The notes beneath the pieces were generated by a model. That model was not told the origin of the DNA, made no database searches, and was given only the letters and a program-made list of their open reading frames with translations. A program made the translations under genes and the position numbers. This document shows positions 12,999 through 22,900 of a DNA stretch of 25,586 nucleotides, one piece after another (position 1 is the stretch's first letter; each line of letters starts with the position of its first letter). The stretch spans positions 1-25,586 of the IMG/VR virus record IMGVR_UViG_3300044730_000975; one strand, written 5' to 3'. This DNA comes from a virus.

Positions 12999-14544
12999 CT
13001 TCAATAGATTTTAGTATTTGCTTGATTTGGTTTATTTTTTTTGTTTCCTTTGAGAAAACAGATTTTTCTGCAAATAATCCTTCAACAGAAAATCCAGTAA
13101 GTGCTTTTTGTTTAATCATCTTCCAAATCTTGGGGTCTTCAACTTTCATCGAAACGAACCAAGTTCCGGCAGGTAACTCAAATCCAAAAGCAGCACTTTT
13201 ATCTTTAATTGGGTCTTCTGATACCCAAGATTCTGTAATATAAACTTTCTCAGAACCAAGTTTAACTCCATTATGTTCTATTGAAGTTTCATCAGTTCTT
13301 TTCTGTCTGAGAAATTTCTCAGCCATTTTCTTGATTGAGTCCTTTGAGAAATACACATAATACATATTCCCTAAGTCATCATATCTATGAATCATTTTAT
13401 TAGGCACCATTGCTGCTCCAACAAGAATTCTTTTGTCATCATCATAGAACAAAAGTTTTTTACTATCAAAATTCTTTCCACCCCAACCCATCATATCATC
13501 GATGGATAGTTCTCTATTGGATGCAGATTTTTCTATTATTGATAATTTTCTTTCAGCCCATCTAAGACCTGCTTCACCACCCCACGCATCATACATCAAT
13601 TTACCACAACCATCATCATAAGATTTTGAAGTTGTTAAATCCCCCTTGTGTCTTGATAAATAAGAATACATTCTTTTTACAGTATCTAAAGATATATTCT
13701 CACCCTTTGCAAGTTGATTAGCTCTTTGTTTACCTACTCCTGTTCCACAAGAACCCCATCCATTTTTGTTTGCATAATCTAATGCTCTTTGAGCTGCTTC
13801 AGATACACCCTTTGGATAGTCAGAAATTGTATCAATAAATTCATCTTGAGATGCAAAAGTGGAACCTACTCTTGGTGGGATTTTATCTCTCTGATTTAAT
13901 GGAACAGTATTCGGTTGAAGTGTTGGTCCGAGACCTTCTTCTCTTTCCAATCCTTTTGTTGATGATGCGGTATTTCTAATATCACCATCTTTTTTGTAAA
14001 TCAATCTCACCCATTGATGTCTGCAGTTAAATGAACCTCTCCAAGTAAAAATTTCATAGAATCCAAATTCAGGATTAGCAACATTGTCACTCAACGCATT
14101 GATATCTTCAATACGATATACTCTATTCTTCGACAACATTTCTCTACAGAATTGTCTATTCTTTTCATCTCTTGGACCGACATACTTGAATCTAACTCTG
14201 AAATTTTCTCTATCAAAATCAGATGGTTCATTAGGGGAACTGAATCTCTCTTGATTCATCTTCTGAACGACAGAAGTGGTCATTTTTTCGACTCTAACAA
14301 CACTCCATCCCTCTTCTATCAACTTTGAATAAGGCTCTCCCAATTCGTCTAATTTTGGGTTATGTGAACAGAAGTCATCTTCCACTATTTTATAGGGAGA
14401 CATTGTTTCAACTTCTTCATCAGCGTGATTAAACGCCAACCAAGTTTCATCGTGAGCAGGTCTTGATACCAATGAAATTGCTTCAATTCCACTCTCATCA
14501 TATTCATCATCGATGAATAACTCAACAATTTTAGTGTTTGCCAT
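12988..14544 (-). CDS. Head-morphogenesis/XkdF-like serine protease fusion (518 aa)
   Basis: ATG at 14544. Three parts can be seen. Residues 1-40 (GIEAISLVSRPAHDETWLAF) are the usual XkdF-family start. Residues 110-185 (RVRFKYVGPRDEKNRQFCREM and W-x-G-x-FNCRHQWVRLIYKK) resemble the minor-head-protein C-terminal region with C133, C174 and H176. Residues 243-334 (YPKGVSEAAQRALDYANKNGWGSCGTGV, then CGKLMYDAWGGEAGLRWAE) are a separate domain. Residues 365-495 are an XkdF protease domain: GAAMVPNKMIHRYD, YYVYFSK, SIEHNG (His423), ITESWVSEDP (Ser439) and GTWFVSMKV. It probably processes capsid and scaffold. Fusing head morphogenesis and maturation protease is economical. Confidence 0.82.
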   Translation of the reverse strand: MANTKIVELFIDDEYDESGIEAISLVSRPAHDETWLAFNHADEEVETMSPYKIVEDDFCSHNPKLDELGEPYSKLIEEGWSVVRVEKMTTSVVQKMNQERFSSPNEPSDFDRENFRVRFKYVGPRDEKNRQFCREMLSKNRVYRIEDINALSDNVANPEFGFYEIFTWRGSFNCRHQWVRLIYKKDGDIRNTASSTKGLEREEGLGPTLQPNTVPLNQRDKIPPRVGSTFASQDEFIDTISDYPKGVSEAAQRALDYANKNGWGSCGTGVGKQRANQLAKGENISLDTVKRMYSYLSRHKGDLTTSKSYDDGCGKLMYDAWGGEAGLRWAERKLSIIEKSASNRELSIDDMMGWGGKNFDSKKLLFYDDDKRILVGAAMVPNKMIHRYDDLGNMYYVYFSKDSIKKMAEKFLRQKRTDETSIEHNGVKLGSEKVYITESWVSEDPIKDKSAAFGFELPAGTWFVSMKVEDPKIWKMIKQKALTGFSVEGLFAEKSVFSKETKKINQIKQILKSIEDDK

Positions 14545-14582
14545 TTTAATTAAATATTAGATTTGATATTTTTTACCACTTA

Positions 14583-17198
14583 TTATATCGTAGAACGAGA
14601 TTTTATCAATCTATCCATCTGTTGTTGATTGCTCATATCCGTTGCTGATACATAAGTTTTAATTGGAGGGGTCATTCTATTCTCAGCATCTTCAGCCATA
14701 ACACTTGTTAAAGTTGTATTTCCAATTGCTTGAGTAAGTAAAGAACCCATATCAAATTGTGGTTGATTTCCCAATGAATTTAATTGAGATAGAATTGGTG
14801 CGAACATTCTCGATGCGTTTGCATTGATTACAAACTCACCATTTGACAATAGAGTTGGAATACTATCTGAGGTAGATGTTCCCGCTCCAGTAACAATACC
14901 TCCCATTGCTCTTCTCGCAACAACATTGATTACACCTGAACGACTACCCACTTCTGTAGATGTTGAATCAATCTCTCTAATTGCTCTTATTGCCCCACCA
15001 ATAACTGATAATGTTGAAGCTGCTGCGGATGCGATATTCAATCCAACCCAAGGCTGACCTGCAGTTAAAGGTGATGCGGCTACTGCCTTAGCATTAGCCA
15101 CAGCAGTTTCAGAAATAATTCTACCTATTGAAGCCGCCTTATCGATTATGACTGCAGCTTTTTGTGCTTTCTTATTTTTACCGGCTAAGTCATAAACAAA
15201 TGATGCGATGTTTTGCATTGTTCCTGCGACAGATTGAACAATCTCATTGTTATATTGAGCACGAGTTATTAAAATGTTATTATATCTTTCATTGTAATCT
15301 TTCTGTTGTTCAAGAAAGTTTTTTTGAATTTCATTTTGTTTTTTCGTACAATCCTCATCAGATTTTATTATTGCAGCATTCGCTTCTTGAACATCTTTTA
15401 CATTTTGTTGAATAAAATCTTTTTCTCTTTTGTTACCCTCTTCTGTTGAATTTATTGCAATATTCCTCTCCCTATCAGCAATACTTCTCAGTTCTTTAAT
15501 AATCTCCAATCTTTTTTTGAATGTGACAATAGAATTTTCTTGCCATTTAAATTGTTCTAATAATAATGTTCTTCTGTTATTTAAATCTTGTAAATTTCTG
15601 AGTAATTCGGCTTTTCTTAAATCTTCTAAATTTTTGAACTGTTCCTTGAATACTTCAAGATTTTTACCACCTAAATCTTTTTGAGCATTTAAGAAATCTT
15701 CATATTCTTTCATAGCGTCACTCGAAACTCCGAGTAACTCTTTCATTCTATCAACTTGATTTTTTGATAAACCTTCAACAGTTTTCTGATAACTAAAAAT
15801 TAAAGTTGATTCTCTTTGAATCAATTCTCTTCTACCAGATAATACAACCTCATATTGTGTTAAAGCCTCAAGTGAATCTTCACCATATAACCCTTTAAGA
15901 TATTCATAATAATTTTCTTTTTCTTCTTGAGCTCTTCTTAAATCTCTGAGTTCATTATCAATGAACCTTTGATTCGCTTGTCTTTTTTCCTCTAAACCTT
16001 TTTCATAAGCATCAACATCTCTCCTTATTTCTTCTTCGGCTTGTCTAAGAGCATCATCTTCTGCTGCTTTTTTAATCTCAGCAGTCATCTTTATTCCTTC
16101 TTTTTCAAGAAGGATTCTTTCCAAAATTAGTTTTCTTAGTTTCTCGACACTTGCTCTATCTCTTGTGTCTTTTGCTCTTTCAACTGCAATCTCCGCATTG
16201 AGTTGTTCCAATCTTTGTCTTCTACTTGCATCTGCTAAAGCCTTTGCATCATCCAAAGCCTTCTTCTTTGCGGCTTCTTGAGCTAATCTTTCATTGTTTC
16301 TGAGTTCAGCATTTGCAATTGCTAATTTTTGTTCATAATCTAATAAGATTTTGAACTTAGCATCTTCATCTTCTTTGAGTGCTTTGACAGCTGCCTTATT
16401 GAAAACTTCCGCGTCAATTCTTGCGTTATATGCCTGACGATAATTTTTCTCCGCTTGATTAAAAACATCTTGAAGACCTTTTATTCTCAACCTTTGTAAT
16501 TCCAAATCTGAAGCTCCAAGTGCTCTCGCATTAGCTATTTCCCTTTCATAATAATTTTCTGTGGATTGTCTTGTTCTATCTTGTTCTTCTCTGATTTTCT
16601 TTAATTGTTCTTCATACTTTGCACCGGCTTCCTCACTATTCATAAATGCGGTTACAAGATAACCTAATGCAACAACGAGTGCTCCGACTCCTGTCGCAAC
16701 GAGTGCAGTAGAGAATGCACGAACTCCGACTGATGCCGCAGTTGCTTGGATACCCACAGCTCTCAGAACTCCTGCTGTTGCTGCACTCGTGACTTGAAAT
16801 ACTTTTTGGATACCTGTAGCAGCAAAAATCTTTTTACCGATGTCTGCAATATCAGCACCCAATGCGACAAATTGTGCTCTGATATCTGCGAGTTTAAATC
16901 CTGAGAACACTTTCATCAAGGAAATCGCACCATCTATTTTACCGGCAAATAAACCAACAGGACCAGGAAGTAATGATAAAGTTGAGAACAATTCTCTTGA
17001 ACGAGCATTTACAGTTGCTGCTCTGTCCTTAGTTTCATTTAACTTACTTGATAAGATTTCAAATTCTTTACCATCAACTTTTCCAAGTTCTTTTTGTAAT
17101 ATCCTTACCTGCTGATTGAGGGATAACATCTCCCCACCAGCAATCTGAACCGAGCCGGAGTTGACATCTATTATGACTTCATATTTCTTAGCTGCCAT
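14583..17198 (-). CDS. Tape measure protein (871 aa)
   Basis: ATG at 17198 overlaps the preceding stop by 11 bases (ATGGCAGCTAA). The N-terminus (VIIDVNSGSVQIAGGEMLSLNQQVRILQ) and a Gly/Ala-rich helical zone with a hydrophobic stretch near residues 150-190 precede a very long coiled-coil region rich in Glu/Lys/Arg/Gln (about 190-640). The C-terminus has a hydrophobic Ala/Ile/Ser-rich part and then GGIVTGAGTSTSDSIPTLLSNGEFVIN (about 766-792), the typical end motif of Bacteroidota phage tape measures. It sets tail length and may enter the cell membrane. At 871 residues the tail would be of moderate length. No -1 frameshifted assembly-chaperone gene pair is visible before it. Confidence 0.88.
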   Translation of the reverse strand: MAAKKYEVIIDVNSGSVQIAGGEMLSLNQQVRILQKELGKVDGKEFEILSSKLNETKDRAATVNARSRELFSTLSLLPGPVGLFAGKIDGAISLMKVFSGFKLADIRAQFVALGADIADIGKKIFAATGIQKVFQVTSAATAGVLRAVGIQATAASVGVRAFSTALVATGVGALVVALGYLVTAFMNSEEAGAKYEEQLKKIREEQDRTRQSTENYYEREIANARALGASDLELQRLRIKGLQDVFNQAEKNYRQAYNARIDAEVFNKAAVKALKEDEDAKFKILLDYEQKLAIANAELRNNERLAQEAAKKKALDDAKALADASRRQRLEQLNAEIAVERAKDTRDRASVEKLRKLILERILLEKEGIKMTAEIKKAAEDDALRQAEEEIRRDVDAYEKGLEEKRQANQRFIDNELRDLRRAQEEKENYYEYLKGLYGEDSLEALTQYEVVLSGRRELIQRESTLIFSYQKTVEGLSKNQVDRMKELLGVSSDAMKEYEDFLNAQKDLGGKNLEVFKEQFKNLEDLRKAELLRNLQDLNNRRTLLLEQFKWQENSIVTFKKRLEIIKELRSIADRERNIAINSTEEGNKREKDFIQQNVKDVQEANAAIIKSDEDCTKKQNEIQKNFLEQQKDYNERYNNILITRAQYNNEIVQSVAGTMQNIASFVYDLAGKNKKAQKAAVIIDKAASIGRIISETAVANAKAVAASPLTAGQPWVGLNIASAAASTLSVIGGAIRAIREIDSTSTEVGSRSGVINVVARRAMGGIVTGAGTSTSDSIPTLLSNGEFVINANASRMFAPILSQLNSLGNQPQFDMGSLLTQAIGNTTLTSVMAEDAENRMTPPIKTYVSATDMSNQQQMDRLIKSRSTI

Positions 17199-17331
17199 AT
17201 AAGAACTTTTTTAAGAACTTGAAATTTTTAATATTCCCAACAACTTCAGGAAATATCAATCTGAGAATATTTAAATTCTCTTTTAGTTTACTGGCTTCTT
17301 CCAATCTTGGATTTTCGAATTTTATTTTCAT
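17188..17331 (-). CDS. Small protein before the tape measure (47 aa)
   Basis: ATG at 17331 opens 47 codons ending at a TAA (17188-17190) that overlaps the tape measure start by 11 bases. The protein begins MKIKFENPRLEEASKLK and ends FLKKFLYGS; it is basic and helical. The gap between the upstream gene and the tape measure is otherwise empty, and the overlap has the same 11-base form as three other junctions here, which supports it being real. Position suggests a small tail-assembly factor; no homologue recognised. Confidence 0.6.
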   Translation of the reverse strand: MKIKFENPRLEEASKLKENLNILRLIFPEVVGNIKNFKFLKKFLYGS

Positions 17332-17340
17332 AATTTAATT

Positions 17341-19941
17341 TTAAAAACAAGCTCCATCATCCGCAGTTATGGTCCAAGAACATCCACAATTCAGGTCAAC
17401 ATTTGTGAACAAGAAACTTCCACCACTTCCTGTTGTTTCTTGACATTGAATTATCTCATCACAATCCTGTAAAGTAATATTCTGTCCTGATATTGAACTT
17501 GTGAAGAACACCTCAACATCTACTGTTGCTCCCGTTTGTAATGTATAGAAATTACCTTGAGGGTCACCAGGTGCTATTGGGAAGTTTGTTCCTGATAAAT
17601 GAGTTACTGAAACTCCACTTACCTCGACATCAGTTATTGTTATATCCAATGAATTCAAACTACTCACACTCAAATAACAACAGAAATCAGGGGTTGGACT
17701 TGGGGTTTGAGTAGGTGTTGCAGTATTTGTAATAGTTGGCGAAGGAGTATTAGTTTGAGTTACATTAGGAGTTTGACTACTTGTAATAGAAGGTGTAACA
17801 CTCGGTGTCTGAGTTTGGGTTTGTGTATTGGTTTGTGTATTGGTTGGCGTAATGGATGGAGTGTTCGTTTGTGTGACACTTGGAGTTGGCGTCGGGGTGA
17901 TTGTACATTGTCCACCAGCAGTTATTGTGCCAAGTCCTCCTGATTGTGTTACAGTTCCATTTATCGCACATATTGTTGTTGATGCTCCAAATGATAGGGT
18001 AGTTGTTCCACTACTTCCATCACAATTAGTCCAATTAAATGTTGTTTGACCAAATCCATTATTTTGTATTGTATATTCTCTACAGAAATTTGGAGTTAAA
18101 CTCGGAGTTGCTGTATTGGTAGGAGTGGGCGTTTGAGTTACAGGTGCAGTATTAGAAGGACTCGGAGTAATTGTTGGGGTGTTGGTCAAAGTAGGAGTAG
18201 GCGTAGGCGTTGTTACATTATAAACTATATCAACACAAGGACAAGCAGCACTTATAGAATTTACTGTGAATGCTGTAATGTTATTTCCTGTATTATATGA
18301 ATGGTCGTGGTCATTGAAAACCATTATTGTTGAATATGGTTGATTGATTGCTCCACCATTTATATCATAAGTTCCTGAGAAACTATAATCACAAATCGCA
18401 TTAGCATTACCTGTGAAGTCAGGATTGTCATACAATCTGAATCTTATGTCACTACTTCCTTGTATCTCAGCTAATAAATATTGTGTTGTGAAAGTTCCAC
18501 AAGTTGGGGAAGGAGTTACTGTGGGTGTTAAAGTATTTGTTGGAGTGATTGATGGAGTGGGGGTATTACTTGAAGTAGGAGTTGGCGTAGGACAAACCAA
18601 TGGATATGTTATATATCCCCTATCATTTTGTCCTGCTCTTGGATAAATAACTCCACTGAAGGTTGTATTCAGTAATGTTCCCAAAGCAGTTGAACCACCC
18701 ACCCAAGTAACACCAGAACTTAGAATAGATTGTGATTGTTCCACTGAAATCCAACCAGAAGTTGTTGCAGTTAGTGAAGTCCATCTTTGTACAACAGTAT
18801 TATAATCACTACCATCATAATATTCAAATACAGCATAATTATTCCCATCAGGTGCAACTCCTGGTACGAATATTTTAACTCCACCCCCATCAATAGCATA
18901 ACCGTAGTTCATACTCTGACCTGATGCGGAATATTGTCTAATATAAGTTCCGTTATCAAATAAACCACTTGTAGAATTTGTTACAACAAACTCTTCAGGA
19001 CATATAGCATTTGGAGTTCTCGTAGGAGTTATACTTGGAGTGACAGTCGGCGTTTTAGTATTTGTCGGAGTTATTGTTTGAGTTGGGGTATTAGTTGGAG
19101 TTCTTGTAGGACTTGCGGTAGGAGTGCTTGTAGGACAAACCAAAGGATAGTATAAGTAAGCACTTCCTTTAAAACCTGTTGTTGGGAAACGAACTCCATC
19201 GAAAATTAAACTACCGATACCTAAATTGGTTATTCCTCCGACCCAAGTAGAACCCGAACTTAAAACAGATGGTAATTGTTCAGTTGAAATCCAAGATGAT
19301 ATTGTTGTAGAACCTGTGAGGAATCTCGCCATTACTGTATTATAATCTCCCCCATCAAAATATTCGAAGATTGCATAATTATTTCCGTCAGGTGCAGTTC
19401 CAAGAATAACTTGTTTTGTTGTCGCTGTCAGTGATATTGAACTCCATAGAGCATAACCATAGTTCATACTCTGTCCTGATGCTGAATATTGTCTAATATA
19501 AGTTCCACTATCAAAGGTAGAACCACCACTCAATACAATAAATTCTTCAGGACAAACAGGATTAGGAGTTTGTGTAGGAGTTCTCGTTGGCGTTCTCGTC
19601 AAAGTTGGAGTATTGGTTGCTGTGGTTGTAGGAGTTGCTGTATTAGAAGGAGTTTGTGTAGGAGTTAAACCAACTGTTACTGATGGGGTAGGAGTTACAG
19701 TTGGGGTTAAAGTATTTGTTGGGGTGACAGTAATAGTATTTGTCGGAGTTGAAGTAACACTCGGAGAACATACAGCAGAGAAAATAAGTGGTCCACAACA
19801 AGTATGAGGATTGGTTGTTTCAATACAAATACATTGTCCTAACACAAGATAGAATGCTCCAACAACTCCATCACAAGTTGTACCTGAGACATAAGCACTT
19901 CCACCATAAGTATTATCGTGACAAAAACTATAACAACTCAT
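17341..19941 (-). CDS. Modular Pro/Thr-linked virion surface protein with a duplicated domain (866 aa)
   Basis: ATG at 19941. Residues 1-60 are Cys-rich (MSCYSFCHDN). Five Pro/Thr/Ser linkers lie at about 61-128, 271-311, 451-480, 577-618 and 680-752. Between them are folded modules: two near-duplicate domains (130-270 and 314-451, both CPEEF...GTYIRQYSASGQSMNYGYA...APDGNNYA, ending YPLVCPT), an unrelated 481-576 module (GTFTTQYLLAEIQG), a Cys-containing 619-679 module, and a 753-866 C-terminal module with several Cys pairs. The DNA of the linkers is repetitive. Architecture and location between tail-tip and tape-measure genes suggest a fibre or adhesion protein exposed at the tail tip. No enzyme motif is visible. 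Confidence 0.75.
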   Translation of the reverse strand: MSCYSFCHDNTYGGSAYVSGTTCDGVVGAFYLVLGQCICIETTNPHTCCGPLIFSAVCSPSVTSTPTNTITVTPTNTLTPTVTPTPSVTVGLTPTQTPSNTATPTTTATNTPTLTRTPTRTPTQTPNPVCPEEFIVLSGGSTFDSGTYIRQYSASGQSMNYGYALWSSISLTATTKQVILGTAPDGNNYAIFEYFDGGDYNTVMARFLTGSTTISSWISTEQLPSVLSSGSTWVGGITNLGIGSLIFDGVRFPTTGFKGSAYLYYPLVCPTSTPTASPTRTPTNTPTQTITPTNTKTPTVTPSITPTRTPNAICPEEFVVTNSTSGLFDNGTYIRQYSASGQSMNYGYAIDGGGVKIFVPGVAPDGNNYAVFEYYDGSDYNTVVQRWTSLTATTSGWISVEQSQSILSSGVTWVGGSTALGTLLNTTFSGVIYPRAGQNDRGYITYPLVCPTPTPTSSNTPTPSITPTNTLTPTVTPSPTCGTFTTQYLLAEIQGSSDIRFRLYDNPDFTGNANAICDYSFSGTYDINGGAINQPYSTIMVFNDHDHSYNTGNNITAFTVNSISAACPCVDIVYNVTTPTPTPTLTNTPTITPSPSNTAPVTQTPTPTNTATPSLTPNFCREYTIQNNGFGQTTFNWTNCDGSSGTTTLSFGASTTICAINGTVTQSGGLGTITAGGQCTITPTPTPSVTQTNTPSITPTNTQTNTQTQTQTPSVTPSITSSQTPNVTQTNTPSPTITNTATPTQTPSPTPDFCCYLSVSSLNSLDITITDVEVSGVSVTHLSGTNFPIAPGDPQGNFYTLQTGATVDVEVFFTSSISGQNITLQDCDEIIQCQETTGSGGSFLFTNVDLNCGCSWTITADDGACF
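18589..19002 (-). repeat. Duplicated domain, copy 2 (coding repeat)
   Basis: Encodes residues 314-451 of the 866-aa protein. It is clearly related to the copy at 19132-19554, with identical blocks such as GTYIRQYSASGQSMNYGYA and APDGNNYA. Between them the sequence differs, so the duplication is not recent or is under diversification. Confidence 0.85.
19132..19554 (-). repeat. Duplicated domain, copy 1 (coding repeat)
   Basis: Encodes residues 130-270 of the 866-aa protein. Both copies are flanked on each side by Pro/Thr linker DNA, which would provide the homology for unequal crossing-over. Confidence 0.85.
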
Positions 19942-19960
19942 ACTCTTAAATATATTTTCT

Positions 19961-22900
19961 TTAACAAGACACTATAGATAATATCACCCCATTACTGTCA
20001 ACTCTACAAGCAATGAATGTTCCTGAACAGAATGGTATACCTGTGTTTATCGCAATCCAATTTCCTCCACCATTAAATGTGCTTGTGAGTGCTGAGTTAT
20101 TCCATATGGTTTGACCTACTGCGAAGAATGGTGCATCTCTGAAATAACTTCTTCCACAAGTTGCACTAAAACAAGCATCTGCTGAAGTTGCAAATACTGA
20201 CACAGTTCCACCATATTGAACAAAATTATCACGAGTGGGTGTGGGAGTGGGGGTTGGTGTTAAAGTTGGCGTAGGTCTATTTGGAGTGTTAGAAGGAGTA
20301 GGCGTTGGGGTTACCGGTATTTGTTGAACCAAATCAAATTCAGTTCTACCGGTACAACCACAATCAGGGAAAACATGCACCAATTCAGGGAAATATCCAT
20401 TGGAGAAAAAGTAATGTTTATAATCGTGAGTTGGGTCATAAACATCTTCATACACTTGATAACAATCAATGAAGTTTAAATTGTCATCATAAACTTTTAC
20501 GAAGTTTCCAATGTAAGCGTATAAATTATAGTTGTAGTCAGAACTTGAATATAATGTATCGCCAGGAGCTGTACAAGGGTCTAATCTATAATACAACTTT
20601 CTATGACCTTCATATTCTTTTGTGAGTTTTACAAGTTCAATATCACATATTGCCGGTTCAAGTGCGTTCCAATTCGTTATCTTATTTATTCTGAAATAAT
20701 TGTTATCAACCAAAATTACTTCATCATATCTTAGTTGTTTAACATCATCAGGATATAGATAAATCTTTGCAGCATATATCTTACTCTCAGGAGAAATCAA
20801 ATCATCAATATATGGTTTGTAATAGATGTCATACAAATCTTCTGCAATGAATTGAAATTCTGCTGGTGTGATTGTTGGAATATCTTCCCCTCTGAAATTA
20901 CAATAGTGAGAGAAGTTATTATAGTTGAATGGATATGTTGTAAATCTATTTATCTCAAGGAATCTATCTTCAGTATAATCAGTCCCCAAACTTGTCAAAT
21001 ACCAATATTGATATGCTGTTGTTGCGGAACCTAAAACAAATCCATAGTTATCTGTTGGTAATGTCAATCCTCTAAATACCAATCTAGGAAGAATCTTGAA
21101 TGGTAAGAATGTTTGTACTGATTGACCATTATTATCTTGAGTATTTACTTTTGAAAATGATGATAATGTCAACATCGATTCATACGCAGAATAAATTGTA
21201 ATGTCTATTGGTGATGAGAAGATATGTTCGAAGTTCGTTGTCTCATTCTTAAATGGTAGATTTAGATTTACTTTTTCAGTTCCAAATATCCTGTTGGTTG
21301 CAGTTTTGAAGTTCTGATTCGCATAATCTTGGTCTAATTGGAATAAGAAATTCAGTGTTCCATTTATGAGAGATGTGGTTGGCGTAACCCTTATTGGTTG
21401 AGAGTGGTCAATCTTTGTGGTCCAATCCAATAGTTGACCCTTTCCAATATAATTTATTATTGGTTCAACAATTAAAGTTTTTGGTTTCTCAGGTGATGGA
21501 ACTACGACCATATTAAAATACCTGTTGACCGATGTTATAAAATCAATTTGTTTGTAGTCATTCTCAGGGAATTCCAATGCATAATCTATCGTTTGTCCTG
21601 ATAACAAAAATCTCGGACTATCAACAATCTCAAATGTGAAACCTGATATTGTGCAATCTCTACCAACAAAATAAAAACTGAGTTCTGAATCTCCTGTGAC
21701 ATTGAATGTTTGTTGGAAATCTAATGATGCAGGAAATCCATTACAAGCAAAATCTGTTCTTAGTAATTCATTTTGATTTGGAGTTCCACTGAAGAAGAAT
21801 TTTGTTCCACCCTGACTTTGATAGGTGAAGTTTCCAATACCCAAGAAATTACTCGGACAACAACCTTGTATTACATAAGGTATTCCACATTGTGTATAAG
21901 GAATTGTAAATGTCCTTGTAGTACCATTATTATCAATGTAGTCAAATGCGAATGGAGCGAAACAAGATAGGTTCGTTGCTGTAAATTCACAAGTTCCTGT
22001 TGGAACAATAGTGTATCTAAATCTAAATGTGTATAATCCCTTATATTGATTTTCTATGAAGAAACTATTTGTACTTGAACTGAAGTTCAATGAATTACAT
22101 ATCTGTCCAACGGATGGATTTGTATATGCTGTTACTGCGGGGGTTGCTGCAGTTAAAGGAATTGCTGCTCCTGTATATGAGAAACAAACAGGTAATGAGT
22201 TCTTTGAATAGATTGTCTCATCACCGAATTTGAGTGGCATATAAAATTTCTGAAAGTAAGATGTATCAAAGAACTCACTTTCTATTGTATATCCCGCATC
22301 TCTACAAATTGACTCATAAAGAGTTTTAACTTGTATTGTTGGTTTGAAATAAAAATCGTTGACCGGTGTTCCTGTAAAATCGAAGTTACCTTCTGCAGGA
22401 TTATATGCTCCGTTCTTGAATGGTGTAAAATAAACTAATGGTGATGTCTGATAGTTTACAGAATTACCTGAGATATATTCATAACCAATATTATAAAGTC
22501 CCCAAAATGTTTGACCATTCTGATATGAATAATTTGTTGAACCTGATAATGGAAAAAGATTTGGGTCCAAAAGGGAATAATTGATAACCTCATTATTCCA
22601 AGGGTGTGATAAAGCACTGAGGTCAGTTTCAAATAAGAACTTATCACCAATGTTTGCTGATAAATCCCCTACTTGATTATAGAAGGTTGCCTCATAAAAT
22701 ATTTCTTCTTCATCAACAAGAACTGAATCCAATCTTATGTTTCCTCTCATTATTTCATATCCATCCCAAGTTATGATTGTCTCATACTTGTTATTTGGAT
22801 TGAATGTTGTCGGAACTTGGGGAACATTATAATAGTAGTTGAAAATCTCATTATTATTTTTCGAACCTGGTAATTTGAATGATTGAGAATATCCTGAATT

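Noticed and set aside
14583-17198. A tRNA gene or rRNA fragment in the window
   Set aside because: No cloverleaf or rRNA-like sequence was seen by eye in any intergenic gap, although a covariance search was not possible.
17341-19941. Possible diversity-generating retroelement target in the duplicated fibre domains
   Set aside because: No reverse transcriptase, no template repeat, and differences between copies are not confined to adenine positions. Only this window was inspected, so a remote element cannot be ruled out.
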